The position numbers and the translations under genes are program-made. The notes under the pieces were generated by a model that saw only the letters and a program-made list of their open reading frames with translations, ran no database searches and had not been told where the DNA came from. Shown here piece after piece: positions 5,335 to 9,101 of a stretch of DNA of 9,101 bases (position 1 is the stretch's first letter; every line of letters starts with the position of its first letter). This DNA is from CAYVQU01 sp964453155. GTDB taxonomy: Bacteria; Chloroflexota; Anaerolineae; Anaerolineales; UBA11858. The stretch covers positions 1-9,101 of the forward strand of contig CAYVQU010000197.1 of NCBI GenBank assembly GCA_964453155.1, read 5' to 3'.

Positions 5335-7416
5335 TTACAAATTTACTTCCAGGCCTAGCGTGTAGGCCGCAAAAGCCCACACGTCGGCATGTTCTTCGAT
5401 CAACTTATAGGTTGGTTTGCCCAACTTGTGACCTGCTTTGAGATCAATTCTCAGGAGGTAGGGACCCTTACCGGCGGTCTTTTCCAGAACTTCGGCGATG
5501 AATTTCTTAGAATGGGAGGGCACGACCCGGTCATCAGTATCTCCGGTGGTGACGATGAGCGGGGGATAAGCCACCCCGGCTTGCACATTGTGTATTGGAG
5601 AATATGCGTATAGATACTCAAATGCTTCGGGATCTTCTTCTGCATTGCCATAATCTGAAACCCAGAAACGCCCCACTGTAAATTTATGGAACCGCAGCAT
5701 ATCGGTGACAGGCACCCAACAGAGTACGGCCCCGTATAAATCCGGTCGTTGGGTGATGCAAGCCGCGGTCAATAATCCGCCGTTGGAGCGGCCCTCGATT
5801 GCTAACTTCTCTTTCCGGGTGTAACCTTGGGCGATTAACCATTCGGCTCCGGCAATAAAATCATCGAAAACATTTTGCTTGTTACCTAAAATACCACCTT
5901 TGTGCCAGGCTTCACCGTATTCAGAGCCACCCCGAATATTGGCTAAGGCAAAAGTTCCGCCCATTTCTAGCCAGACAAGGTTCCAAACATTGAAAATTGG
6001 GGTTTGCGCGAGTGTGAACCCCCCATAAGCGTATAGAATGGTGGGGTTATTGCCATTTTTTTCCAGCCCTTTTTTGTGGGTTAGGAACATAGGAATCTGA
6101 GTGCCATCTTGCGAGGCATAGAAAACCTGGTTGGTTTCGTAGGCTGCAGGGTCAAAGTCTAGGCTGGGTTCCGATAAGGGGCTGAGTTCAGCGGTGTTGA
6201 GATCGTACCGAAAGATGGCGCGGGGAAACAGGAAAGACTCAAAGCTGATGAAAAACTCTGGATCAGCTTGGTCTCCCTCCAGGAGTCCGACGGTTCCCAT
6301 GGTTGGTAACAGGATGTCACGGAGATACTGGCCGGCGAGATCATAAATCTTAATCTGATTGTGGGCGTGATGATTGGTTTTTACAATAAAATGCTGTCCC
6401 CACAAGGCAATACTGGCAATGGCATCTGACCCTTCAGGGATAATCTCACGCCAGTTTTCCTGAGTGGGATTTTTTATATCAATGGCCACTAGGCGGCCAT
6501 TCGGCGTGTCTAGGTCAGTCAGAAAATAAAAAATATTTTCCTGATTGCCGACGAAATTAAATTTGGCAATACCATCTTCAACCAAATGTTGGAACTCGAC
6601 CTGACCTTCAGTCGGGCGCAAGAAAATGCCATTGCGGCGATCGGTCCCTCGGCCGGTGTGCAAGACCAAATATTCTTTGTCTGATGTCAAAAATGGCCAA
6701 TAGCGTAACCCAGGATCATTTGGATTTTCGTAGATGAGTTCATCTGCCGTTTGCGGCGTGTCTACCGCATGCCACCAAACCTGGCTCCTTAGCTTGGTGT
6801 CATCGCCCCATACATCCTCCGGTTGGGTCAGGCGGTTGTAAAAAAATCCGCGGTTATCTGGTTTCCAGCCAATCCCTGAGAATTTGCACCATTTTAGAAC
6901 TTCCGTGAATTTTTCTCCAGTGGTCGTATCCATGAGATGGATTTCTTGCCAATCAGAGCCGCTGCTAGAGAGGGAATATGCGAGCAAATTGCCATCTTTG
7001 CTATAAGCTTGATTGAATACGGCGATCGTACCATCAGCGCTGAGGGCATTTGGATCGAGCATAGGAGTGGGTTCAGCGCTGAGTGCATCTTGCTGGTAGA
7101 TTACGGATTGGTTTTGGAGACCATCATTTTTTGAAATGAAATAACGCCCGCCCGTTTTATGGATACCAGTGAATTTGGCGAAATTCCATAAGGTTGTCAT
7201 TCGCGCTTTGATTTTGGGGAGGGCAGGGAGTTGATCTAGAAATTCACGCGTGCGGATATTATGGTGCCGCGTCCACTCCTGAACTTGGGGATCAGTGGCA
7301 TCTTCAAGCCAGCGATAGGGATCTGGCACTAGGGTTCCATGATAATCGTCAATTTGATCAGTTTTGGGTGTGGTTGGGGGGGCGGTGAGGGGATAAGGGT
7401 TTGGTGTCGGGGCCAT
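5335..7416 (-). CDS. Prolyl oligopeptidase (S9A serine peptidase)
   Basis: Cleaves short peptides after proline; expected to be cytosolic, since there is no signal peptide. The protein is 693 aa, the usual family length. A short N-terminal segment (DDYHGTLVPDPYRWLED, 23-39) leads into a seven-bladed beta-propeller (about 75-420) that filters substrate size. The C-terminal alpha/beta-hydrolase domain (about 430-690) has the nucleophile S544 in EGRSNGG, catalytic D628 in GDTDDRV and catalytic H663 in AGHKLGK. W585 and R630 match the residues that stack on proline and bind the peptide carbonyl. The region after the His reads GHKLGK rather than the usual GHGxGK. ATG 7416 has GGAG six bases upstream and a TATAAT at 7450-7445. 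It ends with tandem stops (TAATAA on the minus strand) and two terminator hairpins, so it is monocistronic. Confidence 0.96.
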   Translation of the reverse strand: MAPTPNPYPLTAPPTTPKTDQIDDYHGTLVPDPYRWLEDATDPQVQEWTRHHNIRTREFLDQLPALPKIKARMTTLWNFAKFTGIHKTGGRYFISKNDGLQNQSVIYQQDALSAEPTPMLDPNALSADGTIAVFNQAYSKDGNLLAYSLSSSGSDWQEIHLMDTTTGEKFTEVLKWCKFSGIGWKPDNRGFFYNRLTQPEDVWGDDTKLRSQVWWHAVDTPQTADELIYENPNDPGLRYWPFLTSDKEYLVLHTGRGTDRRNGIFLRPTEGQVEFQHLVEDGIAKFNFVGNQENIFYFLTDLDTPNGRLVAIDIKNPTQENWREIIPEGSDAIASIALWGQHFIVKTNHHAHNQIKIYDLAGQYLRDILLPTMGTVGLLEGDQADPEFFISFESFLFPRAIFRYDLNTAELSPLSEPSLDFDPAAYETNQVFYASQDGTQIPMFLTHKKGLEKNGNNPTILYAYGGFTLAQTPIFNVWNLVWLEMGGTFALANIRGGSEYGEAWHKGGILGNKQNVFDDFIAGAEWLIAQGYTRKEKLAIEGRSNGGLLTAACITQRPDLYGAVLCWVPVTDMLRFHKFTVGRFWVSDYGNAEEDPEAFEYLYAYSPIHNVQAGVAYPPLIVTTGDTDDRVVPSHSKKFIAEVLEKTAGKGPYLLRIDLKAGHKLGKPTYKLIEEHADVWAFAAYTLGLEVNL

Positions 7417-7444
7417 ATTTTCTCCAGTTTTCTAAGGTGGGAAA

Positions 7445-7450
7445 ATTATA
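7445..7450 (-). promoter_or_regulatory. -10 element of the prolyl oligopeptidase gene
   Basis: A perfect TATAAT on the minus strand, about 29 bases upstream of ATG 7416. No good -35 is seen; the area upstream is taken up by the terminator of the preceding gene (7463-7492). Confidence 0.45.
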
Positions 7451-7462
7451 CCGCTAGAATCA

Positions 7463-7492
7463 AAATGGCCCTCCAAGACTGGAGGGCCATTT
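7463..7492 (-). terminator. Terminator hairpin after the 66-aa protein gene
   Basis: Bases 7463-7475 pair with 7480-7492 in a perfect 13-bp stem with a 4-base loop, ending in AAAT/ATTT on both sides so it can act in either direction. On the minus strand it lies 16 bases after the stop at 7509. Confidence 0.8.
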
Positions 7493-7508
7493 ATTATCAG
7501 TATACTGC

Positions 7509-7709
7509 TTATTTCTTTTTCTTCAGAACCGGTAGACCGTTCTTGCTTTCGGAAACTTCGTAGCCTTCCGGAACTGCATCCAAAGCGCCTTCATCTTTGA
7601 CAGCTTTGGCGAAGAAGTAGATGGTCTGCTCGCGCCCACTCTTTAGCTGGGTCACTTTATGGTGCAGAAAATAAGTGTTACCTTTTGAATTTGTGAAACT
7701 GAAAGCCAT
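7509..7709 (-). CDS. Small conserved-looking protein, 66 aa, function unknown
   Basis: A 66-aa soluble protein beginning MAFSFTNSKGNTYFLHHK. The middle is QTIYFFAKAVK and the end is EGYEVSESKNGLPVLKKKK, with a strongly basic tail. The alternating pattern suggests a small beta-rich fold. I recall close relatives as hypothetical proteins in Chloroflexota and a few other phyla, with the YFFAK, ALDAVPxGY and GLPVLKK blocks kept, but I cannot search to confirm this. ATG 7709 has a strong AAAGGAGA ribosome site about 6 bases upstream. The strong terminator behind it and the absence of a same-strand gene within about 200 bases upstream make it a single-gene unit. The strong ribosome site suggests it is made in quantity. 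Confidence 0.85.
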   Translation of the reverse strand: MAFSFTNSKGNTYFLHHKVTQLKSGREQTIYFFAKAVKDEGALDAVPEGYEVSESKNGLPVLKKKK

Positions 7710-7821
7710 TTGATTCTCCTTTCCTATATTGAATCATTTGTAAAATAAATTACCAGTGCCCCCAATGTTGGCTGAAATGTTAGGGCTCTCTCTAGTATAG
7801 CGTACTCTTGGAGCGCTGGCA

Positions 7822-7856
7822 ATATCAATTAATACGAAATAAGTCCTATTTGATAT
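7822..7856. repeat. AT-rich imperfect inverted repeat in a gene-free gap
   Basis: ATATCAA near 7822 is matched by TTGATAT near 7850, with a smaller AAATA/TATTT pair inside. It lies in the roughly 200-base gap (7722-7927) between the YczE-like gene and the 66-aa gene. The gap also has ATTAATAC (7828-7835) inverted as GTATTAAT (7894-7901). No gene, terminator or clear promoter is recognised here. Confidence 0.25.
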
Positions 7857-7927
7857 GAGTTCTCGCTGAGTAAGTATTCGGTCTAGTACACTTGTATTAA
7901 TCAGCTGGATAGGTGCGGCTTTTGGGT

Positions 7928-8563
7928 TTAGGTATCTTCTGACCGGTGCGGCTCTACTTTTAGTAGGCGAAAAGCCCATTGGATGGAGGGACCGATCAAC
8001 AATGAAAAAATTACTGTTCCAACTCCAAGCGGGCCACCCAAAAACCAGCCGATCAAAACGAGAATTATCTCGATGCTGCCTCTGGCTCGCCGTAAACTCC
8101 AACCTGAAACCCGTTTTATAGCCAGCATCAAACTATCCCGCGGCCCAGCCCCGGCATCGACGCCAATATAAATTGCCGAAGCCATTCCCATCATCACCAC
8201 TGCGGCCAATAACATCGCAATCTGAACAGGGAGATTCTGAATATCCGCAGGAATAAAATGTAATGCCAAGTCTTCCCAAGGACCGATAAAGAGCATATTT
8301 CCCAGAGTGCCCCACCCGATTTGCTCTCGAAATGCCACGGCCCCAATTAGCACCACAAACCCGGTGAGAATGCTCCAGGTGCCTGGCGATAGTCCAGTAA
8401 TTTGGGCCAGAGCAACCTCCAACATGACCCACGGACTGGTCCCTAGGTTGGCCCGGATCAAAATGGCGATTGCCAGTCCAAAAAGCGCGAATCCAAGCTG
8501 AATTACAGCAAAATCACGGAGAAAAGTACTCCAGCGGACAGGTTTTATCATGGGGCTTATCAT
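7928..8563 (-). CDS. YczE/YyaS/YitT-type integral membrane protein
   Basis: A 211-aa polytopic membrane protein with about five to six hydrophobic segments (roughly 15-36, 62-79, 87-104, 112-134, 163-177 and 181-198). Family signatures of the YczE group are visible: RANLGTSPWVML (37-48) after the first helix, VDAGAGPRDSLMLAI (135-149) in the loop after the fourth, and GVGTVIFSLLIGPSIQW (180-196) at the last helix. Members resemble transport proteins but no substrate is established. The start is uncertain: ATG 8563 and ATG 8551 are both possible and neither has a good ribosome site. The gene begins 30 bases after the stop of the CBU_0592-like gene (8594), which suggests co-transcription; a perfect 19-bp palindrome sits in that gap. 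The C-terminus is hydrophilic (PHRSEDT). Confidence 0.87.
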   Translation of the reverse strand: MISPMIKPVRWSTFLRDFAVIQLGFALFGLAIAILIRANLGTSPWVMLEVALAQITGLSPGTWSILTGFVVLIGAVAFREQIGWGTLGNMLFIGPWEDLALHFIPADIQNLPVQIAMLLAAVVMMGMASAIYIGVDAGAGPRDSLMLAIKRVSGWSLRRARGSIEIILVLIGWFLGGPLGVGTVIFSLLIGPSIQWAFRLLKVEPHRSEDT

Positions 8564-8570
8564 ACCAGTC

Positions 8571-8589
8571 GAAGTTGTTCAACAACTTC
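8571..8589. promoter_or_regulatory. Perfect 19-bp palindrome between two membrane-protein genes
   Basis: GAAGTTGTT and AACAACTTC flank a single central base. It fills most of the 30-base gap before the YczE-like gene. As DNA it looks like a dimeric repressor site; as RNA it could form a 7-bp hairpin just ahead of the YczE-like start. There is no U-tract, so it is not a terminator. Confidence 0.5.
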
Positions 8590-8593
8590 ATTC

Positions 8594-8842
8594 TTATGTG
8601 GATTTTCGTTTTGCAGCCAGAGTATAAATCGCAATGCCAATCCAGACAATATTTACGCCAACCGAAGGAAAAGCTTTGTAGTAAGTTGAATTAATGATCA
8701 GCAATATGCCCCCGATCAAGTTAAGGACTTGATAACTGATCGAATTACCCTCCGTTTTCTGTGATGAAACCAAGGCATAGGCAATTAAATAGACGACGGC
8801 ACCGATCCATCCGGCAATGTCGATAAAAAGGCTATTATCCAT
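8594..8842 (-). CDS. CBU_0592-like small membrane protein
   Basis: An 82-aa protein with three predicted membrane helices (about 7-26, 36-54 and 58-76). The opening IAGWIGAVVYLIAYALVS, the second block YQVLNLIGGILLIINSTYYKAFPS and the final VNIVWIGIAIYTL match the CBU_0592 family, a group of small membrane proteins with no established role. The basic end (KRKST) suggests a cytoplasmic C-terminus. ATG 8842 has only a weak GACGAG ribosome site. It is followed after 30 bases by the YczE-like gene on the same strand, so the two probably form an operon. The tRNA-side terminator at 8884-8910 isolates it from the right edge. Confidence 0.85.
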   Translation of the reverse strand: MDNSLFIDIAGWIGAVVYLIAYALVSSQKTEGNSISYQVLNLIGGILLIINSTYYKAFPSVGVNIVWIGIAIYTLAAKRKST

Positions 8843-8883
8843 AAAATGACTCGTCTTACACTAACCATAGTTTACAACAAAAA

Positions 8884-8910
8884 AGGTGCTACGAGTAAAA
8901 TGTAGCACCT
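8884..8910 (-). terminator. Terminator downstream of the tRNA fragment
   Basis: AGGTGCTAC (8884-8892) pairs perfectly with GTAGCACCT (8902-8910) around a 9-base loop. On the minus strand a run of T follows the stem, and the hairpin starts 10 bases after the tRNA 3' end at 8920. It looks like the native terminator of the tRNA gene. Confidence 0.8.
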
Positions 8911-8919
8911 AAAAAGAAG

Positions 8920-8954
8920 TGGGCCCAGCTGGGATCGAACCAGCGACCAAACGG
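8920..8954 (-). pseudogene. 3' part of a tRNA gene (probable attachment-site duplicate)
   Basis: Read on the minus strand this is the 3' end of a class I tRNA. CCGTT (8954-8950) is the 3' side of an anticodon stem and TGGTC (8949-8945) the variable loop. The T-arm follows, with a perfect GCTGG/CCAGC stem and TTCGATC loop (8944-8928), then the acceptor strand TGGGCCC (8927-8921) and discriminator A (8920). CCA is not encoded. The missing 5' acceptor should read GGGCCCA; it occurs nowhere to the right in the window, and the D-arm and anticodon are absent. The sequence is most like tRNA-Met or tRNA-Ile with a CAT anticodon, but identity without the anticodon is a guess. The break at the anticodon loop is typical of tyrosine-integrase target duplications. 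A group I intron in the anticodon loop is the alternative. Confidence 0.7.
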
Positions 8955-9000
8955 CCAGAATTCATCTGCTCACTAGGCCTACAATACATAGCCGAATACA

Positions 9001-9044
9001 TTATAGTCGTATAACCCAGTTTTTTGGGACTTATGCGACTATAA
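9001..9044. repeat. 44-base imperfect palindrome
   Basis: TTATAGTCG (9001-9009) pairs perfectly with CGACTATAA (9036-9044). The pairing continues inward with T-G, ATAA/TTAT and, after a 2-base bulge, CCC/GGG, leaving an 8-base T-rich loop. That gives 17 pairs in all. It lies 46 bases beyond the tRNA fragment. No U-tract follows on either strand, so it is unlikely to be a simple terminator. Confidence 0.6.
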
Positions 9045-9101
9045 GAATATAATACCAATTGCTTATTGAGACGCCATGAATGGAACGACTGCGTTATGAA
9101 C

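Noticed and set aside
7734..8102. 122-codon minus-strand open frame overlapping the end of the YczE-like gene
   Set aside because: Much of it is the YczE-like gene read in another frame; the remainder shows no domain, no ribosome site and no hydrophobic or motif pattern.
8920..9000. A complete tRNA or a tmRNA
   Set aside because: No 5' acceptor strand matching GGGCCCA, no D-arm, and no proper anticodon arm can be found; the tmRNA 3' end consensus does not match either.
9080..9101. Start of a plus-strand gene at the right edge (ATG at 9080, downstream of TATAAT 9048-9053)
   Set aside because: Only seven codons are visible, the ribosome site is weak and another nearby ATG (9076) stops at once; too little to call a gene.
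1..9101. CRISPR array, insertion sequence or restriction nuclease
   Set aside because: No regularly spaced direct repeats, no transposase motifs with terminal repeats and no nuclease motif were seen.

Overview
The window looks like chromosomal sequence from an uncultured or environmental bacterium, most likely Chloroflexota (Anaerolineae-like). This rests on moderate GC, many small lineage-type hypothetical proteins, a single-pass membrane protein with a jelly-roll (LamG-like) ectodomain, and a 66-aa lysine-tailed protein of a type I associate with that phylum. The assignment is inference from memory; no search was possible. Apart from one plus-strand gene at the left edge, every gene lies on the minus strand.

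Left part (1-2761): a HAD-IIA phosphatase (91-900, +) converges on a two-gene minus-strand unit. That unit is a beta-class DNA methyltransferase with no visible restriction partner, whose stop lies one base before the start of a membrane-anchored jelly-roll protein. A strong 13-bp hairpin without a U-tract separates the methyltransferase from the MltR-like gene upstream of it.

Middle (2762-5334): an MltR-like protein with its own promoter; DNA-3-methyladenine glycosylase I (tag); two small four-cysteine proteins that are paralogues of each other (59 and 61 aa), separated by a hairpin terminator and a promoter; and a DUF1801 protein. The first paralogue (4120-4305) lies 15 bases upstream of tag and probably shares its transcript.

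Right part (5335-8842): a complete prolyl oligopeptidase with an intact Ser/Asp/His triad, followed on its transcript by two tandem terminator hairpins; a small conserved-looking 66-aa protein; and a probable two-gene membrane-protein unit (CBU_0592-like, then YczE-like) with a perfect 19-bp palindrome in the gap.

Right edge (8843-9101): a clear terminator followed by the 3' part of a tRNA (T-arm, variable loop, 3' acceptor strand) on the minus strand. Homology to a tRNA breaks at the anticodon loop. The sequence beyond is AT-rich and carries a large imperfect palindrome. This is what the distal end of an element integrated into a tRNA gene looks like, so a genomic island may begin here and continue past the window. 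Otherwise this is mostly housekeeping and lineage-specific DNA with well-marked transcription units. I see no CRISPR array, insertion sequence, phage gene or recognisable defence cluster inside the window.
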